Of a stretch of 64,000 nucleotides of DNA, positions 50,436 through 60,318 are shown piece after piece. The stretch lies in contig JAOTVB010000001.1 of NCBI GenBank assembly GCA_029863605.1, forward strand, positions 1-64,000, read 5' to 3'. Source of the stretch: Myxococcales bacterium (GTDB lineage: Bacteria; Myxococcota_A; Polyangia; Polyangiales; Houyiibacteriaceae). Under the pieces are notes generated by a model. The model worked only from the letters and a program-made list of their open reading frames with translations, was not told where the DNA came from and did no database searches. The position numbers and the translations under genes were made by a program. The first letter of the stretch is position 1. Each line of letters begins with the position of its first letter.

Positions 50436-52328
50436 TGCCTGAAAAGCGTTTTCGATTGCCGTTTCTTCGGCGCTCTTCGCGTCTTCCGTGCCCACCGCGT
50501 ACTCGCCTAGCGTTTCCTTGATGGCCTGGGCTTGTTTTCTTGTCGCGCCCGCTTCGATCAATCGCTCCTCGTCGGCCGCCAATACGTCGCGTAGCGATCC
50601 CAGATTGCGCAATAGCTTGCCCCTCGTTTTTGGCCCAATCCCCGGTACCACATCGAGCTCGCTCCGGAGCCGCCTTCTCTTCCCAACCTTCTTTCGCAAA
50701 TCATTCGATGCCCGATGTGCCTCATCACGAGCGAGCAACAAGATCGAGAGGGCCGAGCTTGCGCGGACCGGGATAGGGTTCTTTTGGCCGGGACGGAACA
50801 CTCGGTCGCCTTCCTCTTCCCCTGTGGCAGTGATTCGAGGTTTCGCCACCGAGGCAAGCTCGAGGTCGACGACGCCTACATCCTCCTTCGCCCGCTCGAG
50901 GACTCCGAGTTGACCCTTGCCCCCGTCTACCACCAGCAAATCCGGGAGCTCCCACCCGACCTCTCCGTTCCGGCCGCGTCGCAAACGCCGCACGAGAACT
51001 TCGTACATCGCGCCATAGTCGTCGCCGCCGCGAACGTGTTTCACGCGGAAGCTTCGGTAGCGCTCCCGTGCCGGCATACCGTCTTGCAATGAGACGAAGA
51101 CCGCAACGGTTTCCTCGCCCCCAGTATGAGAAATGTCGACGCATTCGATGTGCCGCGGGTTCGACGTCAAACGGAGTTGGCGGCGGATCTCCCCGATGCG
51201 AGCTTCCACGTCTTCTCGCGCACGTTCTTTCTCTCGAAACGCGTGCTCGGCGTTTTCCCGCGCGAGAGCGAGTAGCTTGGCTTTCGCGCCGCGTTTCGGC
51301 TGGACGATCCGAGCTTGGCGCCTTCTGTCTTCGTTCAGTAGCTCTTCCAAGGCCTCGCTCATTTCGATCGGCACGGGGACCAAGATTTCATCGGGAAGAA
51401 CGGGCCGCGCCGTGTAGTGCTGGGTCAGAAACGAACCCAACATTTCGTCGCTAGGCACCGCGACCCTTCGTAGCGGGAAAGTGCGGACTTCGAACAGACG
51501 TCCACCACGCATGCTGAGCACCGCCACCTCTACTTGGTCTCCTTGCCGATGAAACCCGACCACGTCTCGGTCGGCCTTCTGGACCCCGGCTACGCGTTGC
51601 TCTTGCCGTGCTCGTGCGACCGCGCGCAATTGGTCACGATATATTGCGGCTTGCTCATATTCGAGCGAGCTCGACGAGCTTTGCATTCGCGCATCGATGT
51701 CGTGGACGAGCTCGTCATGTCGACCGTCGAGGAATCGAGCGACGTTGGCAACCTGCGCTCGGTACTCCTGTTCGTCCACGTCCAGCACGCATGGGCCGGG
51801 GCACCGCTTGATCTGGTATTGGAGGCAGGGCCGTGTGCGAAGTCGAAACTCGGTGTCGGTGCAAGTGCGAAGCTGGAAATAGCGGTTGACCAGCCTCAGG
51901 GTCTGACGAGCGGCCGTTGCGGAATGATAGGGGCCAAAGTACTGCGCACCATCGGGCTTGGGGCGCCGCACGACTTCGAGCCGCGGCCATGGCTTCTTCG
52001 GGTCGAGGCGCAACGACAAGTACTCTTTGTCGTCGCGGAGCTTCACGTTGTACTTGGGTTGGTGGGACTTGATCAGTTGGTTCTCGAGCAGCGCTGCTTC
52101 CTTGTCGGTGTGCGTGACGAAGGTCTCGATGTCGGTGAGCTCACGTTCAAGTCGGCTGACGAACGCGCGCAAGTCACTGGATCCAGGTTGAAAATAGCTC
52201 CGCACCCGGCTCCGAAGGCTTCTCGCCTTCCCGACGTATAAAACCTTCCCCTTCGCGCCGTGGAACACGTAGACCCCGGGCGATACGGGAAGGTTGTCGA
52301 GCTTGCGTTGCGCTGCCTCCGCGACCAC
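50430..52328 (-). CDS. uvrC: Excinuclease ABC subunit C
   Basis: A 632-residue nuclease subunit that makes both incisions in UvrABC nucleotide excision repair. The N-terminal GIY-YIG domain (~18-95: PGVYVFHGAKGKVLYVGKA) makes the 3' cut, a UVR motif (~200-235) contacts UvrB, the central RNase-H-like domain (HIECVDISHTGGEETVAVFV; LLVVDGGKGQL) makes the 5' cut, and tandem HhH motifs near the C-terminus (VVPGIGPKTRGKLLRNLGS) bind DNA. Length is typical. Same strand and order as the ygfA and zapA genes, 43 bp from the former. Confidence 0.96.
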   Translation of the reverse strand: MVAEAAQRKLDNLPVSPGVYVFHGAKGKVLYVGKARSLRSRVRSYFQPGSSDLRAFVSRLERELTDIETFVTHTDKEAALLENQLIKSHQPKYNVKLRDDKEYLSLRLDPKKPWPRLEVVRRPKPDGAQYFGPYHSATAARQTLRLVNRYFQLRTCTDTEFRLRTRPCLQYQIKRCPGPCVLDVDEQEYRAQVANVARFLDGRHDELVHDIDARMQSSSSSLEYEQAAIYRDQLRAVARARQEQRVAGVQKADRDVVGFHRQGDQVEVAVLSMRGGRLFEVRTFPLRRVAVPSDEMLGSFLTQHYTARPVLPDEILVPVPIEMSEALEELLNEDRRRQARIVQPKRGAKAKLLALARENAEHAFREKERAREDVEARIGEIRRQLRLTSNPRHIECVDISHTGGEETVAVFVSLQDGMPARERYRSFRVKHVRGGDDYGAMYEVLVRRLRRGRNGEVGWELPDLLVVDGGKGQLGVLERAKEDVGVVDLELASVAKPRITATGEEEGDRVFRPGQKNPIPVRASSALSILLLARDEAHRASNDLRKKVGKRRRLRSELDVVPGIGPKTRGKLLRNLGSLRDVLAADEERLIEAGATRKQAQAIKETLGEYAVGTEDAKSAEETAIENAFQAD

Positions 52329-52371
52329 GGCGATCCTATACCACCCGCTCGGCGTTCGAGCGCCCCGCCGC

Positions 52372-52974
52372 TCAAGTAGCTTCGAACACCCGTTGGTCGG
52401 TCACCACGATGTCGACGGGTATGTCGATCGGAAGCTCAGGCACCTCGGCAATCAGTTGGAAGTCGAAAGCCAAAGCACACGATTGCGCGTTTTTGAGAAG
52501 CGGGAGCAGTCGATCGTAGTAACCGCCTCCGTAGCCAATGCGGTAGCCTCTCAGATCCACTGCCAACGCTGGAACGATCGCGAAATCCACGGTTTCCGTT
52601 GAAATCCGAGGGGCCTCCTCGGGCGGCTCAGGGACTCCAAAGGCGCCTTCGACCAGCTCGGTGTCAACGCCGATTCGATGCAAGTGAAGGTCGTTTTCGA
52701 CGACGCGCGGAAGCGCGACCTGTTTACCCGCGGTCCACGCGGCTTGCATGATTGCTTGGGTTCTCACTTCGCAGCGAATCGATGAAAATGCGAGGATCGT
52801 CTTCGCCGACTCGAAGCCCTCGAGCCCAACGACGCGTTTCGCGATCTCGGCCGAACGCGTTTCGCACGCGGAAACGGGTAGGGCGCCTCGAACGGAGCGC
52901 ATGCGCTTGCGCAGCTCCGCTTTCACCTGATGACGGATCTGTTCCTCGCTGGTGTCAGTGCGCCGCCGGCTCAC
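52372..52974 (-). CDS. 5-formyltetrahydrofolate cyclo-ligase
   Basis: A 200-residue enzyme that converts 5-formyl-THF to 5,10-methenyl-THF with ATP. The N-terminus (KAELRKRMRSVRGALP) and the C-terminal substrate/ATP loop GYRIGYGGGYYDRLLP are family signatures. It is the ygfA-type neighbour of zapA, as in many proteobacteria, and its start overlaps the zapA stop by 4 bp, so there is no room for 6S RNA between them, where it often lies in Gammaproteobacteria. Confidence 0.93.
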   Translation of the reverse strand: MSRRRTDTSEEQIRHQVKAELRKRMRSVRGALPVSACETRSAEIAKRVVGLEGFESAKTILAFSSIRCEVRTQAIMQAAWTAGKQVALPRVVENDLHLHRIGVDTELVEGAFGVPEPPEEAPRISTETVDFAIVPALAVDLRGYRIGYGGGYYDRLLPLLKNAQSCALAFDFQLIAEVPELPIDIPVDIVVTDQRVFEAT

Positions 52975-53291
52975 TGCTGGTCGATCTGCTGGGCGAGCTC
53001 CGCGTCCGCCTGCAGTCTCTCGTCGATTCGTCGAATCGCCGCATCCACCACCTGCCGGGTCTTGTTTTGGAGGCTCGCGCGACGCCGTTCAGAGACCTCT
53101 AGGTCCTCTGCGAGACTGAGAGCGACCACTGCCAACAACTGTGCAGGTGTTGCCGCCCGTGCCGCTTTCGGGCCGAGCGCCGTCACCCGTTCGTTCACGA
53201 TATCGGCAAGACGTTGCAGGTAAGCTTCGTCGGCATCGGAGGACATTCGGTACCGGGCGCCGGCAATTTCGATCTGAATGGTGCGCTTCAC
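52971..53291 (-). CDS. zapA: Cell-division protein ZapA
   Basis: A 106-residue protein with the ZapA fold. The N-terminal beta-strand region (MKRTIQIEIAGARYRMSSDADEAYLQRLA split around residue 20) is the signature, followed by a long helix (VALSLAEDLEVSERRRASLQNK...) for coiled-coil dimerisation. It stabilises FtsZ filaments at the division ring. First gene of the zapA-ygfA-uvrC group on the minus strand. A promoter must lie in 53292-53451, also the leader of the divergent TPR gene; no clear -10/-35 was seen. Confidence 0.88.
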   Translation of the reverse strand: MKRTIQIEIAGARYRMSSDADEAYLQRLADIVNERVTALGPKAARAATPAQLLAVVALSLAEDLEVSERRRASLQNKTRQVVDAAIRRIDERLQADAELAQQIDQQ

Positions 53292-53451
53292 AGTTGTCGG
53301 GAAGGTAGTCTTCGAGCTCCTAAGGCGTCAAGGTAGGACAAACACTTTCATGGCCGCGTTGGTTCCGCTACGGTCGGAATCGATCTACGAGGGTTTATGA
53401 GTCCCGCATCAACCATGTTACTCTTGTTTCCCGGGGGACGATCACAAAGCC

Positions 53452-56400
53452 ATGATTCAGGTTCATTGCCCGTCATGCCATGCGTCGTATGACGTAGACG
53501 AGCACCGTTTGCCTACGGACGGGCTCAAGATGCGCTGCCCGAAGTGCAGCGATAGCTTTCGAGTTCATCCAGATGGCTCCACACGAGCCGGTGACGACAC
53601 AGGCACGTCCTCGAAGCCGCGGGCGAAGCGCAAAATGACGAAGGTCGGGCTCGGCCCGAATGTGCCGCCTCCAGCACCGCCGGCAGGGACGCCCGGAGCA
53701 AGCGCAGCGCCTTCGCTATCGCCCGACGAAATCGATCTTCCCACTCCGATGTCGATTCCGGGAATCGAAGATCTTCCCGCGCCTAAGGGCGCTGGCGGCT
53801 CCCTCGATCTCGATCCGTTTGGAGACCTGCAGGGCGTGGAGGATCTCCCGGCACCCAAGGGCGAGCGCAAACCGCGGCCGAGTAGCTTCGATCCCTTCGG
53901 GGACATGGATCTACCCGCGCCGATGGAGCCTCCGGGGGGCGTCGACCTTCCGGCACCTAAAGGCTCCGGTCGCGGTGCTGCCTCGACCGATCTCCCGGCA
54001 CTCAAAGGCGGTCGGGAGATCGGTGAAGAAGTCGACCTTCCGATGGCGCTCACCGATGGCGAGCTTCCCGCCCCGATCGCGCTCGAGTCCGACCTTCCGA
54101 TCCCAAGCGACCAATCCGATCTGCCGGTTGCGCGGGATGATTTTTCGAATCCCCCGATCGAGGGGCCCGCTCGCCGTCACGGGGGTGGCCCAATCGAGCT
54201 CGACCTCCCCGACGGAGACGACCTAGCGCTCGAAATGGACATCGATCCGGGCGTGAAGCGCCCCGGCCCGCCGCCACCCCCGCCGCTCGGTAGCGGTTTG
54301 GGGGGCCAGTCCGCGCCGCCGCAAGACGCGGGGCGCGTCAGTCGGGACTCGGCAGAGCTCGATCTTCCCGAGTCCGACGGGCTCGAGTTTTCAGAGCTTT
54401 CGGCTGCTGGCAACGGCGACGTGATGCACATGCCCCACCCCGGTGGCGAAGGCGGTGTCGTTGCGCCGGCGGCCGGACGCAAACGTACGATCGACATCAG
54501 GGCAGCGTTAACCCGCAAGCGCCCCCCGTGGCTGATGAAGGCCGTCGCTGCGGCGGTGGCCGTGTCGCTGATCTTCAGCGTGGGCTTCTACATGGGAAGC
54601 ACGAAGTACGGGCTCTTCGGGATTCATCTGGTCGAGCCCTTCCTGCCGGCCTCGGGCGATGCCGTTCAGGTGACGCAGGTGATTCAACAAGCGGAGGCTG
54701 CGGCCGCCGTCGACACCTACCACGCGACCGCTCAGGCGCTGGTCCAACTCGAGCGAGCGCGGAGCAACGCCCGGCTGAACCGGGCTCTCATCGCCCGGAG
54801 CCTCCTGCACGAGTCGTATTTTCAGATCCGCTACGGACAAGAAGCACAAAGCGCGGCTAGAGCCGATGAGCTTCGGCTACACCTGCAGCGCCGTGGCGAC
54901 GAGGCGCCGGGCATCCACACAGCCCTCGCGGCCAACGCCCTCCGCCAAGGCGACCCGGATCTCGCAGCGACGGAGATCGCACTCGCGCAGAGTGAGGACT
55001 CGATGGATGCATATGTAGACTTGGTGGCCGGGGAGATCGCGCTTGCGGTGGCGGACGGTCAGAGCGCCGTTGCTGCATTTGAGCGCGCTCACCAAAAAGA
55101 TGGAAGCGCACGCGGCCAATGGGGCCTCGCGCGCGCGCATCGCTACGTCGGTGAACGGGACAAAGCTCTCGAGGCCGCCAAGGAGACGCAGCGTATGAGC
55201 CCGAATCATGCAGCCGCGCGCGTGGTCGTGGCCGAGAGCCTGATCGCGAACGGTGACATCGACCGGGCGTTCGAGCTTCTGCAAGTGCCCGCGGGGCTTG
55301 CCCCAGGCGAGGGAGGCGCGACTCTGGCGGTAGCCCGTGCCGATCGCTCCGCCGCGCTTGCACTCGTGGCTCGGATCGACGAGCAACGGGGGCGTCTTGG
55401 AGCCGCACGTGAGCTGTACGAAAAGGCCGTGGAGCTCGACGCGAGCAATGCGCAGGCGGCGTTGGGTGCCGCCAGGCTCGTTCTCTTAGAAGGCAGCTAC
55501 CAAGATGCCCTAGCTCGGTTCCAAACCGTGATCGGCGCGAACGTCGATCCTGGGGCGGAGCTCGACGCCACCGGGAAGCCCAAGGTTCTCGTCGAGGCGA
55601 AGCTCGGGGCTGCACATGCACTCGTTGCGATGAACAAAGCAAGCGCGGCCAAGACGCTGTTGGCCGACCTCGAGACCGAGGAGCCCGTCAACGTCAATGT
55701 CGAGATCTGGCAGGGCAAGATTGCGGATGCGCTCGGCGACAGCAAGGAGGCGATACGGCACCTTCGCAATGCGATCCAGCTCGATCCCGAGGCTTTTCCC
55801 GCCTACATGGCGCTCGCACAGCATTACAAGAGCACCAAGCGCCCCGGCGAAGCGGTCGCGGTGCTGGAGGAGGCGCAGAAAAGCGTCGAGATCACCGCTG
55901 AGGTTCGTCGCCTGCTGGGCGATGCCGAGCTCGAACGGAATCGCATCGACGCCGCTATCACGCAATATCAGGCAGCCCTCGAGATGGAGCCGCGCGACTC
56001 ATCCGCTCGGTTCGGCCTTGCCGTGGCATATCGCCGAAATCTCTCTCTCGACGACGCTACCGCGGCGCTCGCAGTGGTCGAAGAGCTCGATGCGAAGTAC
56101 CCCGGACTTCGGCTCGAAAGGGGCAGATTGGCCGAGGCGAGAGGCGACTTGGCGGGCGCAGTTGCGAGCTACCAATCAGCTCTAGAGCAAACGCCGACGG
56201 ACCTCGCGCTCCAATCTCGCCTGGGGGCCGTGCTCGTGATGACCGGTCAGGTCGACGAAGCCGAGGCGATGCTCGGAGAAGTCCTCAAGGCTCAGCCCTA
56301 TTCAGCGGAGGCAGAGCACTACCTTGGCAGGATCGAGATGGGCCGTGGCGATCTCACGACCGCACGTCAGCATTTCTTGCAAGCGGTGAGGCTCGAGCCT

Positions 56401-56997
56401 CAGAAGGGGCTTTATCGCATGCACGTCGGCTGGGCGGCGCTCGAGTCGAACGAGATGACGACGGCTCTGCGCGAGCTCAACACCGCGCTGAAGCTCGATC
56501 CGACCCTCGGCGATGCGTACTGGCTACGCGCGCGGATCCGGATTCGAGCTGGTATCGTGCGGGACGCGCTCGCGGATCTGCAAAAAGCGATCGAGCTCAA
56601 CCCGAGCCGTACCGAGGCCTGGGCCGCCATCGGGGAGTGTCACTACCAACTCGGCCAGGTGAAAGAGGCGATCGCCGCTTTCAAGAAGGCGGTCGAGGCT
56701 GAGCCGACGCAAGGCCAATGGTGGTACCGCTTGGGCCGTTTGCAGCTCGACGAGGGCCAACGCGACCAGGCGTTTCAATCGCTGACTGCGGCAGCGGGGA
56801 TCGGAGACGCTATGGAGAAACATCCCGCGTGGTTGGCGGATACACACCGTCTCATCGGCGATGTGTACTATGTCCAGCGCAAGCAACGCGAGGCGGTGGT
56901 TCACTACGGCCGCTATCTCGAGCTCTCGCCAGCTGACGCGATCGATCGCGCCGAAATACAGAACAAGCTTCGGAAGATCGGAACCGGCGCGCAGTAG
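53452..56997 (+). CDS. Large zinc-ribbon / TPR membrane protein with Asp-Leu-Pro-Ala-Pro repeats
   Basis: A 1181-residue protein. Residues 1-40 are an MJ0042-type zinc ribbon (Cys6, Cys9, Cys29, Cys32). Residues ~85-330 are a disordered, Pro/Asp-rich segment with at least six DLPAPK-like repeats (VEDLPAPKG, MDLPAPME, VDLPAPKGS, STDLPALKG, GELPAPIA). One transmembrane helix (~362-381, AVAAAVAVSLIFSVGFYMG) is followed by ~18 TPR-like repeats to the end. The zinc ribbon would be cytoplasmic and the TPR part periplasmic. Such zinc-ribbon proteins with repeat linkers are typical in Myxococcota and some act in gliding or polarity; no specific match is claimed. Confidence 0.88.
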   Translation: MIQVHCPSCHASYDVDEHRLPTDGLKMRCPKCSDSFRVHPDGSTRAGDDTGTSSKPRAKRKMTKVGLGPNVPPPAPPAGTPGASAAPSLSPDEIDLPTPMSIPGIEDLPAPKGAGGSLDLDPFGDLQGVEDLPAPKGERKPRPSSFDPFGDMDLPAPMEPPGGVDLPAPKGSGRGAASTDLPALKGGREIGEEVDLPMALTDGELPAPIALESDLPIPSDQSDLPVARDDFSNPPIEGPARRHGGGPIELDLPDGDDLALEMDIDPGVKRPGPPPPPPLGSGLGGQSAPPQDAGRVSRDSAELDLPESDGLEFSELSAAGNGDVMHMPHPGGEGGVVAPAAGRKRTIDIRAALTRKRPPWLMKAVAAAVAVSLIFSVGFYMGSTKYGLFGIHLVEPFLPASGDAVQVTQVIQQAEAAAAVDTYHATAQALVQLERARSNARLNRALIARSLLHESYFQIRYGQEAQSAARADELRLHLQRRGDEAPGIHTALAANALRQGDPDLAATEIALAQSEDSMDAYVDLVAGEIALAVADGQSAVAAFERAHQKDGSARGQWGLARAHRYVGERDKALEAAKETQRMSPNHAAARVVVAESLIANGDIDRAFELLQVPAGLAPGEGGATLAVARADRSAALALVARIDEQRGRLGAARELYEKAVELDASNAQAALGAARLVLLEGSYQDALARFQTVIGANVDPGAELDATGKPKVLVEAKLGAAHALVAMNKASAAKTLLADLETEEPVNVNVEIWQGKIADALGDSKEAIRHLRNAIQLDPEAFPAYMALAQHYKSTKRPGEAVAVLEEAQKSVEITAEVRRLLGDAELERNRIDAAITQYQAALEMEPRDSSARFGLAVAYRRNLSLDDATAALAVVEELDAKYPGLRLERGRLAEARGDLAGAVASYQSALEQTPTDLALQSRLGAVLVMTGQVDEAEAMLGEVLKAQPYSAEAEHYLGRIEMGRGDLTTARQHFLQAVRLEPQKGLYRMHVGWAALESNEMTTALRELNTALKLDPTLGDAYWLRARIRIRAGIVRDALADLQKAIELNPSRTEAWAAIGECHYQLGQVKEAIAAFKKAVEAEPTQGQWWYRLGRLQLDEGQRDQAFQSLTAAAGIGDAMEKHPAWLADTHRLIGDVYYVQRKQREAVVHYGRYLELSPADAIDRAEIQNKLRKIGTGAQ

Positions 56998-57010
56998 AGA
57001 ACCGAATCGC

Positions 57011-57412
57011 CTAGTCGAACTGGCCGCGATCGAAGGCGTCCGGCAGGAGCTCAGAAAGCTCGTACTCGGCGAAAGCACCATCCTTTGTGAAGCTCCGAAT
57101 TCGCAGCTCGGGAACGAGCTCCGACAAGCATTGCCGACAGATTCCGCAAGGCGGTGTGGGTCGACCGGCGCTGGTCGCGATGGCGAGCGCCACCAAGTCA
57201 CGTTCTCCAGCCGCCACTGCAGCGGCCAGAGCACCTCGCTCGGCGCAAATCGTGGCGCCGTAGCTCGCATTTTCGACGTTGCATCCCTGAAACACGCGCC
57301 CGTCGTTGGTCTGGAGCGCCGCTCCAACGGCAAAGCCGGAGTAGGGCGCGTAGGCACGGCTGCGAGCATCGATCGCCGCGAGCTTCAAGGCTTCCCAGTC
57401 CGTCTCACCCAT
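57011..57412 (-). CDS. cdd: Cytidine deaminase
   Basis: A 133-residue zinc-dependent deaminase, the length of the homotetrameric type. CAERGAL (56-62) holds the zinc Cys and proton-shuttle Glu58, and PPCGICRQC (87-95) provides the other Cys ligands. SGFAVGAAL and CNVENASYG are substrate-binding. It converts cytidine and deoxycytidine to uridine in pyrimidine salvage. The ATG at 57412 shares its A with the stop of the upstream purine nucleoside phosphorylase (TGATG), so the two are co-translated. The longer frame to 58261 is a shadow of that gene. Confidence 0.94.
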   Translation of the reverse strand: MGETDWEALKLAAIDARSRAYAPYSGFAVGAALQTNDGRVFQGCNVENASYGATICAERGALAAAVAAGERDLVALAIATSAGRPTPPCGICRQCLSELVPELRIRSFTKDGAFAEYELSELLPDAFDRGQFD

Positions 57413-58221
57413 CACATCGCCCCCAGCACGCCCGAAAGAAGCGACTCGAAACGCGACCGAACACGTGCTGTAGTCGTTTCCACGTCCTCGTGGCTCAATG
57501 GACCTTCGCCGATCCCCGCAGCGAGGTTGGAGATGCACGAGATTCCAAGCACCTGCATCCCCATGTGGCGTGCGGCGAGCACCTCGAGCACCGTGCTCAT
57601 TCCGACCGCGTCCGCACCGAGCGTTCGCAGCATTCGGATTTCTGCCGGGGTTTCGTACGCGGGCCCCAAAAGCCCAGCGTAGACGCCCCGCTTGAGCTCG
57701 AACCCCTGATCGGAGGCGATGCTCGTGGCGAGCTCGATGAGCCTCGCGTCGAAGGCTGCCGTCATATCGAGAAATCGAGGGCCGAGTTGCTCGTCGTTCG
57801 GGCCGAGCAGACTGCTCGTTCCGGTCAAATTGATTTGGTCTGAAATCACCATCAGATCGCCGACCTGGAGTGCGGAATCGATGCCGCCGGCGGCGTTGGT
57901 CACGATCAGGGTCTTCGCACCGAGCCATGCAAGCAGACGGACGCCGAACGTCACGACATTGGCGGCGTGACCTTCGTAGAGGTGGGCTCGCCCTTGCATC
58001 GCCGCGACCTGCTTGCCACCTCGACCGCCGACGACGAGATTCCCCGCGTGCCCCGATACGCCCGATAGCGGCATGTGTGGGATCTCGGAGTATGGAATCA
58101 CCCGTGCGTCCTCGAGGCTGTCCGCGTACGGGCCGAGCCCCGACCCGAGAACCATCGCCACCTCGGGAACCTCGACGCGATCGGCAATCGCGGCTCTCGC
58201 TTGGTCGAGCTTCCCCATCAT
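57412..58221 (-). CDS. Purine nucleoside phosphorylase
   Basis: A 269-residue trimeric-type (PNP/MTAP family) phosphorylase that splits purine nucleosides with phosphate. Signatures are [12 protein letters not shown] (phosphate loop), [17 protein letters not shown] (active site), [13 protein letters not shown] and the ribose/base site [17 protein letters not shown]. It is in a salvage operon with cytidine deaminase. Start: ATG 58221, or the next ATG one codon on. Confidence 0.94.
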   Translation of the reverse strand: MMGKLDQARAAIADRVEVPEVAMVLGSGLGPYADSLEDARVIPYSEIPHMPLSGVSGHAGNLVVGGRGGKQVAAMQGRAHLYEGHAANVVTFGVRLLAWLGAKTLIVTNAAGGIDSALQVGDLMVISDQINLTGTSSLLGPNDEQLGPRFLDMTAAFDARLIELATSIASDQGFELKRGVYAGLLGPAYETPAEIRMLRTLGADAVGMSTVLEVLAARHMGMQVLGISCISNLAAGIGEGPLSHEDVETTTARVRSRFESLLSGVLGAM

Positions 58222-58264
58222 GGCGGACGCATTGTACGCCGACCTCCGCTATAGTGCTCACCGG

Positions 58265-58906
58265 ATGACGAGAAGGATCGCCATCGGGTGCCTCATACTA
58301 TCCTTTGGCTGTGCCAGCAGAAGCGCCGAGGGGCCTGCTAGCGACACCGCCCAAGAGGTCTCGGACGAAGAAAAGGTCCCCATCACGGTGGAACCTCCAG
58401 TGCTGGTGTCGATTGTACCGGGTGCCAAGGCCGAAGAGATCCCGCAGGACTGCACCAACGCCGTCGAAGAAACCTGCAATGCGCTCGACGACGATTGCGA
58501 CGGGGTCATCGATGACGGGTGCGGCTACAGCGCCGGGCTAATTCAAGTCACGGCAGCTTGGAGTACGGGCTCGGACATCGATCTCTACGTGACCGGGCCC
58601 CTTGGGGACACCCTGAGTTTCCAGCGGCCTTCGACGCCGATAGGCGCCCGATTGGATCATTCCGGTCGCGGAGACTGCTCGCCCGACATCCCCAACCCGC
58701 GGATCGAGAATGTACGATGGGTGGGCCAGCGTCCGACCGTCGGCGTCTACGAGGTCGAGCTGCATTATTGGGGTGAGTGCATCAGCGGAGGTGGACCGAC
58801 CGCCGCTACAGTCTCCGTAGCGATCGGTCGCAAGATTGCAGGTCAGTTCCTAGTGACCATGCTGCCTGGCGAGCGCGTCCGCGTGGTTCGATTCGTGATC
58901 CAATGA
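58265..58906 (+). CDS. Lipoprotein with MopE-type metal-binding motif
   Basis: A 213-residue predicted lipoprotein. Lipobox LSFGC (Cys16). The motif [18 protein letters not shown] (69-86) is the repeated Cys/Asp unit first described in MopE and common in myxobacterial surface proteins (putative metal binding). The rest (~90-213) is a beta-rich domain with DIDLYVTGP and a YEVELHYWG strand near the end, like a pre-peptidase-C-like or YfaP-type fold. Its stop overlaps the start of the GT-C gene (ATGA), suggesting coupled translation. The frame further upstream to 58013 is antisense to the phosphorylase. Confidence 0.83.
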   Translation: MTRRIAIGCLILSFGCASRSAEGPASDTAQEVSDEEKVPITVEPPVLVSIVPGAKAEEIPQDCTNAVEETCNALDDDCDGVIDDGCGYSAGLIQVTAAWSTGSDIDLYVTGPLGDTLSFQRPSTPIGARLDHSGRGDCSPDIPNPRIENVRWVGQRPTVGVYEVELHYWGECISGGGPTAATVSVAIGRKIAGQFLVTMLPGERVRVVRFVIQ

Positions 58907-60198
58907 CCGTGCTCAAGCCAGGGCGGCATCACCTCTTCGCTGCGTGCTTGCTCACGCAAGGGCTTCTCGTCTTTGGATTGATGGTCGTCGCGCGCGCGGG
59001 GGTCGTTGCGTCGACGATCGTGCTCGGACTCGCGGCCTGCTTCGTGCCTTACGCGATCGCGCTGAAGCTGGCTCGCGATCTTTTCAATCGGACCAGGTCC
59101 GAGCAGGTCGCGCTCGCCGCACTCTTCGTTTTCGGCTTGGCTTTTGTCTTTGCACCGCCCGCGTTGTCGGACGACGTGCATCGGTTCCTTTGGGAAGGAC
59201 GCGTTTGGCTCGAGGGGTTCAACCCTTACGCGCTCGCTCCGGCGGACCCCTCTCTGGCCCATTTGCGGAACGATAGCTGGGCCGCGATCAACAACAAGCC
59301 CCTCGCAAGCATTTACCCCCCGCTATCGCACGCCCTGTTCGTCTTGATCGGTATGCTCGGGGGCGGGATCTGGACCGTGAAGCTCCTTGCCCTCATTGCT
59401 CACGCCTTCACCACCATCGCCGTCGCGAGGATTTCTACCGATTCACGCGCTCCTCTGGCACTCGCGCTCAATCCGCTTCTGCTGAGCGAAGGCGCTCTCA
59501 ACGGTCACCTCGATGTGCTCACCGGCCTGGCCTTACTGGTCTCGGCGTGGAGCCTTTCGCGACACCGGATCCTTCGAGCCGCAATCGCAACCTGCGTTGC
59601 AGTAGGTCTCAAGGCAGTGGGTCTGGTCATGGTGCCTCTTTTCGCTCGTCGGCCGGTTGCGTTCTCGGTCGTCGCGCTGGTGAGCGCCGTCGTTCTGTCC
59701 CCGCTGGTGGCCTTTCAGTCACTGGCGGATGCCGCTTCGGGCCCCGCGCAGTTTGCGGCCCGCTGGCGCGGCAATGAGAGCCTCTATGCGGTCATCGAGT
59801 GGATGAGCGGTCAGGTCTTCGAGCAAAGCGTCGCGATCACGGTGGCTCGCGCGGGTGTGTTCGGCGTCGTGCTCGCCGTCGGCGCGATCTCGGTCGCAAA
59901 GCGCATCCCTCCGGTTCGCGCTACGCGTATCCTCTTGTGGACGACTCTGCTGCTCTCACCTCAAGTTCATCCTTGGTATCTAGCGTGGCTGCTGCCGATC
60001 GAGGTCGCTTCGGGCCGCCTCGCCGGCTTGGTGTGGAGTGCGAGCGTCCTATGCGCCTACGCTCCCATCGATCGCTGGCTCGCTGAAGGGGTGTGGGAGA
60101 TGCCGATCGCGCTTCAGGTCGCGGAGTACTCGCTGGTCACTGCGGCTTTGATCATCGAGGGGCACTATTGGCGCGATCGAGAAGATATTAGCACATGA
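58903..60198 (+). CDS. GT-C-fold polyprenyl-phosphate-dependent mannosyltransferase-like membrane protein
   Basis: A 431-residue integral membrane protein with about eleven helices. After TM3, the conserved GT-C catalytic-type loop LSDDVHRFLWEGRVWLEG (Asp90/Asp91) and GFNPYA appear, as in the GT87/MptA-type mannosyltransferases that use polyprenyl-phosphate sugars. The region TLLLSPQVHPWYLAWLLP near the C-terminus is also typical of this group. Likely adds a sugar on the outer side of the inner membrane; the acceptor is unknown. Coupled to the MopE-motif lipoprotein, so that protein may be a partner or substrate, but this is inference. Confidence 0.82.
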   Translation: MTVLKPGRHHLFAACLLTQGLLVFGLMVVARAGVVASTIVLGLAACFVPYAIALKLARDLFNRTRSEQVALAALFVFGLAFVFAPPALSDDVHRFLWEGRVWLEGFNPYALAPADPSLAHLRNDSWAAINNKPLASIYPPLSHALFVLIGMLGGGIWTVKLLALIAHAFTTIAVARISTDSRAPLALALNPLLLSEGALNGHLDVLTGLALLVSAWSLSRHRILRAAIATCVAVGLKAVGLVMVPLFARRPVAFSVVALVSAVVLSPLVAFQSLADAASGPAQFAARWRGNESLYAVIEWMSGQVFEQSVAITVARAGVFGVVLAVGAISVAKRIPPVRATRILLWTTLLLSPQVHPWYLAWLLPIEVASGRLAGLVWSASVLCAYAPIDRWLAEGVWEMPIALQVAEYSLVTAALIIEGHYWRDREDIST

Positions 60199-60318
60199 TT
60201 TCGACAGGTTAGGGACCTCGTTGAACCGCTCGACGTCGGCTGCTGGGTTTCGCCTTGCAGGGAAAGCACGAGCCCCTAGACTAGGCGGCCCTAAGAACCA
60301 GGGCGTGACGGATTTACC

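Noticed and set aside
52975-52990. 6S RNA between zapA and the cyclo-ligase gene
   Set aside because: The two genes overlap by 4 bp, so there is no space for it.
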